A DNA stretch of 64,000 nt from Candidatus Gastranaerophilales bacterium (lineage in GTDB: Bacteria; Cyanobacteriota; Vampirovibrionia; Gastranaerophilales; Gastranaerophilaceae): NCBI GenBank assembly GCA_947594025.1, contig CANQDZ010000002.1:62001-126000 (forward strand), in the 5' to 3' direction. Shown piece by piece: positions 34,399 through 42,932 of the stretch. Below the pieces are notes generated by a model. It searched no databases, was not told the origin of the DNA, and saw only the letters and a list, made by a program, of their open reading frames with translations. Position numbers and translations under genes: made by a program. Each line of letters starts with the position of its first letter. Positions within the stretch are counted from its first letter, which is position 1.

Positions 34399-34974
34399 TT
34401 AATCAAGCAGGGTGGCTAAATCCCCTTGGGTAAGGGCTTTTTCAATTTTTGCCTTAATGCCTTCCAAATCAACATTTTTTTCAAATTTTGGATTTAGCTT
34501 GATATCAGAGGTTTTTGCCGTTTTTAAAAAATTTTCGTTTAAATTCAAAAATTCTTTATAATCCTTCACAATTTCTAAATAGTAAGGAGGAAAATTTTCT
34601 TCTTTTCCTAAATTTATTTTTGTATTTCTCGGATAATTTGAAATATATTCTTCTATAAGCTTAAATTCAAGTTCATAAAAATACTCGTCTATATCCTCTT
34701 TGTTTTTGCCAAGAAAGGAATTTCCTTTAATATCACATTCAGGATATTTAAATTTGATATATGCTGCCCATAAAATACATCCGACCCAAAAACCCAGCGT
34801 TGATTTAAGGGCTTTATTGAACTTTGAAACGTATAATCTGAATTTAAATTTTCTCTGATTGCCGTTAACCGTTTTTTTGATATCTTCCATACCTTCAAGA
34901 TAATTTTGTGCAAATATCAAAAGATATTTTGAATATCCCGGGTCAAACGGAACATTGTCTTTAAAATCTAACAT
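34399..34974 (-). CDS. Unrecognised cytosolic protein
   Basis: 191 aa. Basic first half (RKFKFRLYVSKFNKALK) with a short hydrophobic patch FWVGCILWAAYIKF near 70, then a Glu/Lys-rich helical C-terminus. No known motif. Divergent from waaA with 38 bp between start codons. Confidence 0.6.
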   Translation of the reverse strand: MLDFKDNVPFDPGYSKYLLIFAQNYLEGMEDIKKTVNGNQRKFKFRLYVSKFNKALKSTLGFWVGCILWAAYIKFKYPECDIKGNSFLGKNKEDIDEYFYELEFKLIEEYISNYPRNTKINLGKEENFPPYYLEIVKDYKEFLNLNENFLKTAKTSDIKLNPKFEKNVDLEGIKAKIEKALTQGDLATLLD

Positions 34975-34981
34975 ACAAGTT

Positions 34982-34990
34982 ATTTTATCA
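34982..34990 (-). promoter_or_regulatory. Extended -10 of the 191-aa protein gene (leaderless arrangement)
   Basis: TGA-TAAAAT on the minus strand ends 8 nt before the A of the ATG at 34974; no ribosome binding site. Confidence 0.4.
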
Positions 34991-34997
34991 TAATTTA

Positions 34998-35006
34998 TGC
35001 TAAAAT
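34998..35006 (+). promoter_or_regulatory. Extended -10 of waaA (leaderless)
   Basis: TGC-TAAAAT ends at 35006, exactly 7 nt before the waaA ATG at 35013. No ribosome binding site. Confidence 0.45.
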
Positions 35007-35012
35007 TATCTT

Positions 35013-36233
35013 ATGATATTTATTTACAACATATTATTTACAATATTTTTCTTGCCTATAATTTTAATCTTAAGCATATTTTCAAAAAAAATCAGAGCAG
35101 GCATAAAAGAAAAGTTTGGTTTTTATAATTTTAATTTTAAAGAAATTAAAAATATTTTATGGATTCACACAATTTCAGTCGGCGAAGTTCAACTCGTTCA
35201 AGATATAGTTAAAAATCTTCCGAATTATGAAATTGTGCTTACAACATCAACTCCTCAAGGGCAAGAGCTCGCTAAAAACAAGCTCTCCGGATATTTAAAA
35301 CAAATTACTTACTATCCTTACGATTTTGCATTCAGCGTCAAAAATGCAATCAAGGCGATAAATCCGAGTGCTGTTTTAATTGCGGAAACCGAAATTTGGC
35401 CCGAATTTGCACACGAATTAAATAAGAAGAATATTCCTCTTGTAATATTTAACGGAAGGATATCCGACAGAACATTTAAATCATATAAAAAACTGAAATT
35501 TATCTTTAAAAATGTCCTCAAAAACTACTCGAAAATCCTAACCCAAAGTGCGGAAGACAGAGAGAAATTTATAAAAATCGGTGCCGATGAAGAAAAAGTT
35601 GAAGTTATGGGGAATATTAAATTTGATATTCAAAAAATGAGTAATAATTACCCCGATTTAGACCTAAACGGTGCCCCTTTAATTGTTGCGGGAAGTACGC
35701 ACAAAGGCGAAGACGAAATTATATTTAAGACATATACCGATTTAAAGAAAAATCATCCTGATTTAAAACTTATGATTGCGCCAAGACATCTTGAAAGAGT
35801 ATCTTCAATTCAAGCTTTAACGAAAGGCGCCCTGAAATCACAAAACACTTTTAAGAATTCTGATATTTTAATACTGGATACAACAGGTGAATTAAAATAC
35901 CTTTATTCTATAGCACACAGCGTATTTATGGGCGGAAGCTTTAATGAAACCGGAGGACACAATCCGCTTGAAGCAACAATATGGGAAAAGCCCGTTATAT
36001 CAGGACCTAATATTAAAAACTTTAAGTCTGTTTTTAAAAGTTTAACAGAGCTTAATTGTGCGGTTGTCGTAAAAACGGAAAACGAGTTAACCGAAGAATT
36101 CGAAAAGCTTCTGTCAAATAAACAATATTATAATAATATGAGGCAGAATTGCGCGGAAGTGTTTATAAAAAATAAAGGCGCAACTGAATATTTATACGAT
36201 TATATAAAAGGAAACTTAAAAAATGGCAATTGA
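35013..36233 (+). CDS. waaA: Kdo transferase (3-deoxy-D-manno-octulosonic acid transferase)
   Basis: Adds Kdo to lipid A precursor at the inner membrane, making the LPS core. 406 aa: an N-terminal membrane anchor (ILFTIFFLPIILILSIF), WIHTISVGEVQ near 50, VLIAETEIWPEF near 120, and the C-terminal FMGGSFNETGGHNPLEA with the family's essential residues. Together with kdsB (48026-48751) it shows the organism makes LPS-type lipid. It overlaps dapF by 11 bp. Confidence 0.95.
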   Translation: MIFIYNILFTIFFLPIILILSIFSKKIRAGIKEKFGFYNFNFKEIKNILWIHTISVGEVQLVQDIVKNLPNYEIVLTTSTPQGQELAKNKLSGYLKQITYYPYDFAFSVKNAIKAINPSAVLIAETEIWPEFAHELNKKNIPLVIFNGRISDRTFKSYKKLKFIFKNVLKNYSKILTQSAEDREKFIKIGADEEKVEVMGNIKFDIQKMSNNYPDLDLNGAPLIVAGSTHKGEDEIIFKTYTDLKKNHPDLKLMIAPRHLERVSSIQALTKGALKSQNTFKNSDILILDTTGELKYLYSIAHSVFMGGSFNETGGHNPLEATIWEKPVISGPNIKNFKSVFKSLTELNCAVVVKTENELTEEFEKLLSNKQYYNNMRQNCAEVFIKNKGATEYLYDYIKGNLKNGN

Positions 36234-37014
36234 ATTTGAAAAATGGGAAGGTCTAGGAAACGATTTCGTAATACTAAAAAATGCTGACGCAACACCTGAG
36301 CTTGCAATAAAACTGTGTGACAGAAAGTTTGGCATAGGTGCGGACGGTATATTTTCAGTTAAAAAGACAGAGGTAGCGGATATAGGCTGGAATTTTTTTA
36401 ACTCCGACGGTTCATCTGCTCAAATGTGCGGAAACGGAGTCAGATGTTTTGCAAAATATATTTATAATAACAAGATAATAGACAAAAAAAGTTTTAAAAT
36501 TGAAACGCTTGCAGGCATTATAGTTCCTGAAATTCAAGAAGACGGTAAAGTCAAAGTGGATATGGGAGAACCTATTCTTGACGGTGTTAAAATCCCTTGT
36601 GCTTCAAATACTCCTCAAGACTTTGAAGTTGAAGGATACAGGGCATGCGCAATAAGCATGGGTAATCCTCATTGCGTAATTGTCGTGCCGAATAAATCTA
36701 AAGAGCTTGCATACAAGGACGGTGCAAAAATTGAAACCTCAACTCTTTTCCCTGAAAAAACAAATGTTGAATTTATAGAAATTGTAAACAGAAACAAAAT
36801 TATTTTAAACGTATGGGAAAGAGGCTGCGGAATAACTCTTGCATGCGGAACGGGGGCTTGCGCATCAGTTGTCACGGGTGTTATTAAAGGACTTCTTGAT
36901 AATAAGGTTGAAGTTGTTCTTCCGGGCGGTACTCTCACCATTGAATACGAAATCGGCTCTCATGTATATATGACCGGCATTGCGACAAAAGTTTTTGAAG
37001 GAGTTTTGAGCTAA
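36223..37014 (+). CDS. dapF: Diaminopimelate epimerase
   Basis: Converts LL- to meso-diaminopimelate for peptidoglycan and lysine. 263 aa. The two catalytic Cys are in MCGNGVRC near 68-75 and ACGTGACAS near 206-214; the N-terminal GLGNDFVIL is conserved. It overlaps waaA, so two envelope genes are co-transcribed. It fits with the DapL-like aminotransferase at 46615. Confidence 0.96.
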   Translation: MAIEFEKWEGLGNDFVILKNADATPELAIKLCDRKFGIGADGIFSVKKTEVADIGWNFFNSDGSSAQMCGNGVRCFAKYIYNNKIIDKKSFKIETLAGIIVPEIQEDGKVKVDMGEPILDGVKIPCASNTPQDFEVEGYRACAISMGNPHCVIVVPNKSKELAYKDGAKIETSTLFPEKTNVEFIEIVNRNKIILNVWERGCGITLACGTGACASVVTGVIKGLLDNKVEVVLPGGTLTIEYEIGSHVYMTGIATKVFEGVLS

Positions 37015-37040
37015 AATTGCTTTTTTAAAAAATTTCATTA

Positions 37041-37073
37041 AACCTGTAAGAGCTTAGTTCTTACAGGTTTTCT
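37041..37073 (+). terminator. Terminator after dapF
   Basis: Stem AACCTGTAAG/CTTACAGGTT with a 9-nt loop; the T-run is short. Confidence 0.7.
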
Positions 37074-37184
37074 GCATTTATATATTTAATTGTAAAGATA
37101 TGTAACAAATATAAATAAAAAAACTAAAGTTTTAGCCCAAAACCGCCGTATAACATGGAGAACCCAAGAGAAGGAGAATTGAAA

Positions 37185-38153
37185 ATGGGCATGGCAGCAT
37201 CTCAAGCTAGGTTTTTAGCTTTGACAGCAAGAAAAAGTAACACAGAATATCATGGACAACAAATTAACCAACAAAGAACGGCTTTGTCCAACCAAAGTGC
37301 TAACTTGTATAACCAAATGATGAATTTGCAAGTTCCAACACCTCCGTCACCCGATAGTTACTATAATATCAGTTACGTATTTCAATCAGGTAACTCAGAT
37401 GATAATGCAAACTATGCAATTACATCATTTTCTAACCTTAACAAAACGGTTTCTGTTGAATATACAACTGATGCAAATATGATGAAGCAGTCTAATACAT
37501 ATTTATCTTCCGAAGACGGCAGAACCTTTATGTTTGGTGATCAAGTTGCTCAACTTGTAGCTGTTAGTAAAAGCTCAAAACCTGAAGTATACGAGGCTGC
37601 AGGCAACATAGATAACTCTGATTGGAACAATGCGGATATATTCTCAATCCAAGTTAGAGACAAGGACGGAAGATATGTCGATAGCGGCTACTATGTAACC
37701 GGAAACTATAAAGATATCGTAATGAGCAACAAAACTTCAGTTGCCGCTTGGGAAATCAAAGAAGGCAGACTATCCAGAAACATAGAATTTAAAGTTAATA
37801 ATTTCGAATTTAACGAAAGCGGCAGACTTGCAAGCTTTACAACAACGGCTGAGGGTTGTCCGAGTGCAAAAATTCCCGCAAACCAAAAATTTGAAGTAGG
37901 CTTCTCTAAAGTTAAAGATGATGATGCTTACGAAGATGCAATGAATGATTATAACTACAAGAAAAATCAATATGACCAAAAATATAATGAATTAAACGCC
38001 GAAACAGAAAAAATTCAAGCAAAAGATAAAAACCTTGAACTTAAACTTAAACAACTTGATACTGAACAAAGTGCAATCCAAACCGAAATGGAAGCAGTTA
38101 AAAACGTTATCAAGAAAAACGTTGAAGATACTTTCAAAACATTCAACGCATAA
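37185..38153 (+). CDS. MGMAASQAR-family protein, long form
   Basis: 322 aa. The ATG at 37185 has an AAGGAG site and aligns exactly with the paralogue at 38315; the earlier ATG (37155) has neither. First 35 residues (GMAASQARFLALTARKSN, GQQINQQRTALS) are nearly identical to the paralogue. The middle (about 50-240) is unrelated to it. The C-terminal 70 residues form a coiled coil (NAETEKIQAKDKNLELKLK, LDTEQSAIQTEMEAVK), again shared. No cleavable signal peptide. The fixed ends look like targeting and assembly parts, as in axial or filament proteins exported by a dedicated apparatus, but this is inference. Family not recognised. Confidence 0.75.
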   Translation: MGMAASQARFLALTARKSNTEYHGQQINQQRTALSNQSANLYNQMMNLQVPTPPSPDSYYNISYVFQSGNSDDNANYAITSFSNLNKTVSVEYTTDANMMKQSNTYLSSEDGRTFMFGDQVAQLVAVSKSSKPEVYEAAGNIDNSDWNNADIFSIQVRDKDGRYVDSGYYVTGNYKDIVMSNKTSVAAWEIKEGRLSRNIEFKVNNFEFNESGRLASFTTTAEGCPSAKIPANQKFEVGFSKVKDDDAYEDAMNDYNYKKNQYDQKYNELNAETEKIQAKDKNLELKLKQLDTEQSAIQTEMEAVKNVIKKNVEDTFKTFNA

Positions 38154-38182
38154 TAAAGATATAAATGACATAACCATGCTTT

Positions 38183-38210
38183 GCCCGACGAAAATCGGGC
38201 TTTTTATTTT
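38183..38210 (+). terminator. Terminator after the long MGMAASQAR gene
   Basis: Stem GCCCGA/TCGGGC, 6-nt loop, strong T-rich tail. Confidence 0.85.
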
Positions 38211-38236
38211 ATTATCATCTTTTTAGATGATGAAAA

Positions 38237-38264
38237 TTGACATATAAAAAAATATCATTATAAC
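38237..38264 (+). promoter_or_regulatory. Promoter of the secreted-protein cluster
   Basis: Perfect TTGACA (38237-38242), 16-bp spacer, TATAAC (38259-38264), 50 bp before the ATG at 38315. It follows a terminator, so the genes from 38315 on form their own unit. Confidence 0.5.
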
Positions 38265-38314
38265 GTATAGTATAAATTCCCCAATATAGTAATTTAAAAT
38301 AGGAGAAATTAATT

Positions 38315-39007
38315 ATGGGTATGGCAGCATCTCAAGCGAGATATTTGGCTCTTACTGCAAGAAAGTCAAATGTTGAATTTCAAGGTCAGCAAATTAACCA
38401 GCAAAGAACAATGCTTTCATGTGAGCAAAGCGAACTGTTCTCTGATTTAACATCACTTAAAAATCCAATGCCTCCAAGTGCGCTTGATTATGAGTATGAT
38501 GTGTATACATTTGATTCAATCAGCGAAGAAGCTGAGTCACTTTCCTACAGAATAAGGGAAGACAGCATTACAACAGACCCAAACACGGGTGTTTCAACAA
38601 TGAAGGTTACATGGACTGAAAATGGTATTGAATATGAAGACACCATCGAAGGTGAATTTTTAGGGACGTCTTCAACGGGCTATACTCAATTAAATATAAC
38701 AAACGGTGGTGAAAAAGCACGTATTCAAACGGGGTACGTTGATAAACTGGCTAAAGGTAAATGGAATGATGAAGAAGCGTTTAACGAAGCTATGGCAAAA
38801 TACAACGCAGACATTGTAAAATATAACAACGAAGTTCAAAGAATTAACTTAAAAGCGGAAGATATTCAGCTTCAAGACAGAACTCTTGAATTAAAACTAA
38901 GAAACCTTGATACTGAACAAAGTGCAATCCAGACCGAGCTTGAATCAGTTAAAAAGGTTATCGAAGACACCGTCAAAACCGTATTTACGACATTCCAATC
39001 ATCATAA
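38315..39007 (+). CDS. MGMAASQAR-family protein, short form
   Basis: 230 aa. N-terminus GMAASQARYLALTARKSN and C-terminal coiled coil (AEDIQLQDRTLELKLR, LDTEQSAIQTELESVKK) match the gene at 37185. The centre (about 45-150) is different and rich in Glu/Asp/Thr. A 26-bp run of DNA in the C-terminal part is identical to the paralogue (38906-38931 versus 38055-38080). AGGAGA ribosome binding site. 16 bp to the next gene. Confidence 0.75.
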   Translation: MGMAASQARYLALTARKSNVEFQGQQINQQRTMLSCEQSELFSDLTSLKNPMPPSALDYEYDVYTFDSISEEAESLSYRIREDSITTDPNTGVSTMKVTWTENGIEYEDTIEGEFLGTSSTGYTQLNITNGGEKARIQTGYVDKLAKGKWNDEEAFNEAMAKYNADIVKYNNEVQRINLKAEDIQLQDRTLELKLRNLDTEQSAIQTELESVKKVIEDTVKTVFTTFQSS

Positions 39008-39023
39008 TAACGTGAGGTAAAAT

Positions 39024-39851
39024 ATGTCATACAAAAATGACCACTACTTAACAATCGTAAATAAATACTCGGGCGCAAGTTCTGCAGCCAAAGCACAACT
39101 GTTTGAAACCTATGACCAATTAAGGGATTTAACAGTGTCAGGCAGTAATGCGACAGGCACAGGCTTTGGTATTGCCGGTGGTTTATTGTGGCAATTGGCG
39201 AGTGTGTTTGCACCAAGTACATTTATGTCTGTAATGGGCGGCGGCAACACAATGAATGTTGCAGGTACGTCTTATTTTTCTCCGTACACCGGTGCTTATT
39301 CTTCTTATGACGGTGCGAACAGTGCATTTGGTATTGGCGCTCTGGGTAATTATCCGGGATTTCCCTCAGGTGCAGCACCTGTTATGTATGGTTTTGGAAG
39401 CGATAAAATAGGATATGCAACGGGCGGTGCTTCAGGCGTAATGACAGGCGGAGCCGTCAGTGCTGCAGGTATTACAGGTTTGAACGCAGCGGCATATGCT
39501 GCAGGTACTGCTTCAGGATTTTCAATAGGACAAAATATAGTTCTTCCTGTTGCAGGGTTAGTTTCAGGCTGGGGCGGTATTTTACAATCAATTGCGCCTT
39601 ATATGGGCGAATACGGTCTCGGCGCTTTGGTTGCAGGTAATTTGCTTCAAGGTACGGGCAGCGCTGCCGTTAACGCATACCAGAATATAACGGGTAATAT
39701 TACGGCTAACGCGGATACAATTTTAGAGCAAAGAGTTGTAAACATTGAAACTGTATGTAAAATGCTTGATGCACAGTCAGATGTTGTAAGACAAATGCTT
39801 AAATCTGACATGGATTCAACTAAAGAAGACGTTAAATCTATAAGTTCATAA
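39024..39851 (+). CDS. Gly/Ala/Ser-rich protein, probably secreted
   Basis: 275 aa, not recognised. Residues 45-220 are Gly/Ala/Ser-rich with hydrophobic stretches (GFGIAGGLLWQLASVFAP, AAGITGLNAAAYAAGTASG, GYGLGALVAGNLL-like). The C-terminal 45 residues form a coiled segment (ILEQRVVNIETVCKML, VVRQMLKSDMDSTKED). No signal peptide. Its amphipathic/hydrophobic make-up resembles pore or translocator proteins of secretion machines; this is only a resemblance. GTGAGGT site; operon member. Confidence 0.68.
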   Translation: MSYKNDHYLTIVNKYSGASSAAKAQLFETYDQLRDLTVSGSNATGTGFGIAGGLLWQLASVFAPSTFMSVMGGGNTMNVAGTSYFSPYTGAYSSYDGANSAFGIGALGNYPGFPSGAAPVMYGFGSDKIGYATGGASGVMTGGAVSAAGITGLNAAAYAAGTASGFSIGQNIVLPVAGLVSGWGGILQSIAPYMGEYGLGALVAGNLLQGTGSAAVNAYQNITGNITANADTILEQRVVNIETVCKMLDAQSDVVRQMLKSDMDSTKEDVKSISS

Positions 39852-39935
39852 AGTTTTGTAACATAATATATATTTTTTGAAATTTCAACATAAATTTTGT
39901 GTTTATTTACATGTAAATTAAAAAAGGTAAATTGA

Positions 39936-40892
39936 GTGGGTGTAAATAACGTTTCATTTGTATCAATAGACGATAAGATTAAAGCATTAGATATGTCTGA
40001 AAATTCTGCTGCTAAATCAGAAACGTCAGATGAACAAAAATATCTGAACGATGCTGAAAAAACAAATGAGAATGATGCCGTTGAGGTAGATTCTTCTGCA
40101 ACGATTACGACATCACACCTTAATATGATGTTAAAGCAGCAAAATGTGCAAAAGCAAATTCGTGAATTAAGAAAAAAAGAAATGGAATTACAGAGAGAAT
40201 TGCGTAGCGCTGAGTCTGACAAAAAAACAAAAATCAGAAAAGAAATTAGAAATATTAATACGCAAATATATAAACTTAACAGCGAATTAAGAACTTCTGC
40301 CGCAAATCAATCTGCTAATCTTCTTCTAACGTCTTTGATGTCGGCATCTTCTTCGACAAGCGGTTCAAGTACGACAACTTCATCAGGCGCCTCATCCGTT
40401 TCCGACGGAAATTTTGATACCATGTTAAGCTATGTACTTCAATATGAAGGCGGATATGTAAATGACCCTTATGACCGAGGCGGTGCTACAAATAAAGGTA
40501 TTACTCAAAGTACATATAATTCATGGTTAAAATCTCAAGGACTTCCCGCAAAAGATGTCAGAAATATAACTGACAGCGAGGTTAAAGAAATTTATTATAA
40601 GAATTATTATGTGGCATCAGGCGCCTCAGAATATTCAAAAACAAATCCTCAGCTTGCTTTTGCTATTTTTGATGCCGCCGTAAACCATGGTGTATATAAG
40701 GCAAAAGATATGCTTAAAAAATCAGGCGGCGACGTAGATAAATTTATGGAAATAAGGAAAAACTACTACATTGCAATTGTTGCAAACAATCCAAGCCAAA
40801 AAAGATTTGCAAAAGGCTGGCAAAACAGGTGGAATAAAGTATATAGCGTCATAAATCCAAACCATCAATATGAAAATTACATTAACGCATAA
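39936..40892 (+). CDS. GH108 (ZliS-type) peptidoglycan muramidase with N-terminal coiled coil
   Basis: 318 aa with a GTG start (AAAAGG site). Residues 1-60 are acidic and disordered, 62-118 a coiled coil (QIRELRKKEMELQREL), 135-158 a Ser/Thr linker. A GH108 domain follows: catalytic Glu171 in YEGGYVNDPYDRGGATNKGIT, DAAVNHG near 246, and the Trp-rich end GWQNRWNKV. GH108 domains cut peptidoglycan and several are linked to secretion or phage exit. No signal peptide, so it probably leaves by a dedicated route, like its neighbours. Same operon. Confidence 0.86.
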   Translation: MGVNNVSFVSIDDKIKALDMSENSAAKSETSDEQKYLNDAEKTNENDAVEVDSSATITTSHLNMMLKQQNVQKQIRELRKKEMELQRELRSAESDKKTKIRKEIRNINTQIYKLNSELRTSAANQSANLLLTSLMSASSSTSGSSTTTSSGASSVSDGNFDTMLSYVLQYEGGYVNDPYDRGGATNKGITQSTYNSWLKSQGLPAKDVRNITDSEVKEIYYKNYYVASGASEYSKTNPQLAFAIFDAAVNHGVYKAKDMLKKSGGDVDKFMEIRKNYYIAIVANNPSQKRFAKGWQNRWNKVYSVINPNHQYENYINA

Positions 40893-40898
40893 TGTTAA

Positions 40899-40907
40899 TG
40901 ATATAAT
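40899..40907 (+). promoter_or_regulatory. Extended -10 of the ABC ATPase gene (leaderless)
   Basis: TGA-TATAAT ends at 40907, exactly 7 nt before the ATG at 40914. No ribosome binding site; lies in the 21-bp gap after the muramidase gene. Confidence 0.45.
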
Positions 40908-40913
40908 TTGTTT

Positions 40914-41714
40914 ATGGTTAATTTGAATGTAAAATGCCCTGCAATAAAAATAAAAGACGCAAATGTTTATTTAGACGGCGTTCAAATTTTGCATGATATA
41001 AATTTTGAGATTGAGCAGGGACAAAAATGTTTTATCTTAGGGGCAAACGGTGCAGGCAAGACGACACTTGTAAAAACCATATTGGGATATGTTTGGCCAA
41101 AATGGGGCGCTTGTGTTGAAATTTTAGGTCAAAGATTTGGCAAAACCGACCTCAACGAACTCAGAAAAAATATTGCATGGGTAAGTCCGTTTATCCATAA
41201 AATGGCAGGTATAAATAACGGTGTTGATATGGTTTTATCCGGTCGTGAAGGTACGCTCGGCTACTATCAACAAGCAAGTAATGATGAAATCGATGAGGTT
41301 GCAAACCTTTTAGAAAGTCTTGACGCAATTCATCTTGCAAATAAAAATTTTGCAGACATGTCATCAGGAGAGCAAGTTAAAATATTAATCGCAAGAGCGC
41401 TGTTTAATAACCCTAAACTTATGATTTTAGATGAACCTACTGCATATTTGGATATTGCACAAAAAGAATTTTTGCTCAAAACCGTTGATAAAATCGCAAA
41501 AGAAAACAAAAATCTAACAATAATTTTCATATCTCAAAATATAAGCGATATTTTACCCGTTTTTGATTACGGTATGATACTAAAAGACGGAAGAATACAT
41601 AAATACGGCAAAAGAGAAGATGTTTTAACGGAAAAGAATTTAAAAGATATATTTAATGTAGATGTTAAATTGGTTAAAACTGAAAACGGAAGACTTTGGA
41701 GTGTAGTCGAATAA
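40914..41714 (+). CDS. ABC transporter ATP-binding protein (ModF/YlmA-like)
   Basis: 266 aa, complete ATPase: Walker A LGANGAGKTT, signature MSSGEQVKILIARAL, Walker B LMILDEP, a switch-region IFISQNI in place of the usual His, and no permease fusion. The Q-loop region reads WVSPFIHKMAG, without an obvious Gln. It resembles the single-domain YlmA/PhrA group. Start ATG 40914 is chosen; a TTG six bases earlier is open. Whether it powers export of the neighbouring proteins is unknown. No permease gene is adjacent. Confidence 0.85.
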   Translation: MVNLNVKCPAIKIKDANVYLDGVQILHDINFEIEQGQKCFILGANGAGKTTLVKTILGYVWPKWGACVEILGQRFGKTDLNELRKNIAWVSPFIHKMAGINNGVDMVLSGREGTLGYYQQASNDEIDEVANLLESLDAIHLANKNFADMSSGEQVKILIARALFNNPKLMILDEPTAYLDIAQKEFLLKTVDKIAKENKNLTIIFISQNISDILPVFDYGMILKDGRIHKYGKREDVLTEKNLKDIFNVDVKLVKTENGRLWSVVE

Positions 41715-41786
41715 ATTTATATGGTGAACTTAAGATATTTTTTAAAACTTTACCATAATTTTATTGTTTATATGCAATCTTCCAAG

Positions 41787-42281
41787 TTATATTGTATATT
41801 CCATAATAAAATCATCCATAACAAATCCGCTTCCTATATCCGTGACAACGGAATTAACAGTTTTGAAGCCCCATTTATTATAGGCATTAATTGTATTTTT
41901 ATTATACTTGTTGACGGTTAGTCGGATTTTATTATAGTTGTTGGTGCGAGCAAATTCTTTTACAAATTCAAAAGATTTTGTGCCTATGCCTTTGTGTCTA
42001 AAATCTTTTTCGACGTAGAATTTTGATAGGAAAAGATAATTCTCCTTCTTGGACATTCCTATGTAGCCTGTTTTTTTACCATTTAATAAAATATAAAAAT
42101 AGACATAGTTTTCATTTGAAACCTGCTCTTTAATTGCATGCTCTGATTGAAATTTATCAATCATATAATTAATTTGTTCATCGGATAACAGGCATGGCCA
42201 ATATTCATGCCAGATTTCATCTGCCATTTGCGCAAGTTCATTTATGTTGTTTGCTTTCGTAAATTGAATATTGTCTTTCAT
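41787..42281 (-). CDS. GNAT-family acetyltransferase
   Basis: 164 aa. Acetyl-CoA motif A reads FYVEKDFRHKGIGTKSF (near 95), and the family's final NAYNKWGFK is near 137. Substrate cannot be predicted. Start context weak: no clear ribosome binding site before the ATG. Confidence 0.87.
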   Translation of the reverse strand: MKDNIQFTKANNINELAQMADEIWHEYWPCLLSDEQINYMIDKFQSEHAIKEQVSNENYVYFYILLNGKKTGYIGMSKKENYLFLSKFYVEKDFRHKGIGTKSFEFVKEFARTNNYNKIRLTVNKYNKNTINAYNKWGFKTVNSVVTDIGSGFVMDDFIMEYTI

Positions 42282-42357
42282 TGTTGTCCGATAAATGCCG
42301 GTAAATTTTATTATGGTTTAAAACTCAACCCGTTTGTTATTTTGGCTGCTTTTTTAT

Positions 42358-42846
42358 TTAATTTTGCTGTTTATTCTTGTTTATGATTTTTCGCGGTTTG
42401 ATTTGCTGATATTTATGTATCTTATTTAAAATTTTAGGATTTTTTATAAGATTTGCCCAAAGTTCCGCGTTGCTTTTCGGTTCAATAAGATTCCACTTAA
42501 GTTTGTCATCTTTAAAAGTGTTTTTGGTTATTATTTCATTGCTTTTATCATATATAATGTTTGATTTAAGGGCAACCGTATTTTTTGAATAGTCAATAAT
42601 TATTTGAGATAACGCATAGGATAAGGGTTTTTTATACCTGTTTTCAATATCTTTATAGTTTTCAGGCTTATTGTCTTTTAACCAAAAAACACTTTTGTTA
42701 TCTTCAACATCCCCATTATCGTTGACATAAGATTGAATACTATCTTTGTCTATACAATAGTTAACATCAATTTGCACCCATGTTGCGGAATATACAGGTG
42801 TTATCATTGCACAAAATGCAATAAGACACAATAACATCTTTCTCAT
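42358..42846 (-). CDS. Exported protein, surface-adhesin-E-like
   Basis: 162 aa with a signal peptide (MRKMLLCLIAFCAMITPVYSA). The mature start WVQIDVNYCIDKDSIQS, followed by VFWLKDNKPEN and later IIIDYSKNTVALKS, resembles the small beta domain called surface-adhesin protein E. The C-terminus is basic (RKIINKNKQQN). AGGAGA site. Role unknown. Confidence 0.7.
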   Translation of the reverse strand: MRKMLLCLIAFCAMITPVYSATWVQIDVNYCIDKDSIQSYVNDNGDVEDNKSVFWLKDNKPENYKDIENRYKKPLSYALSQIIIDYSKNTVALKSNIIYDKSNEIITKNTFKDDKLKWNLIEPKSNAELWANLIKNPKILNKIHKYQQIKPRKIINKNKQQN

Positions 42847-42932
42847 GAATATTCTCCTAACACAACACTTATTATAATATAAATATGGGTTTTATAAAAA
42901 CATGATATACTTATCGTATAAGGAGAAAAGTT

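Noticed and set aside
39647-40222. Minus-strand 191-aa Ser/Cys-rich ORF
   Set aside because: Complement of the Gly-rich and coiled-coil genes on the plus strand; composition is that of a shadow frame.
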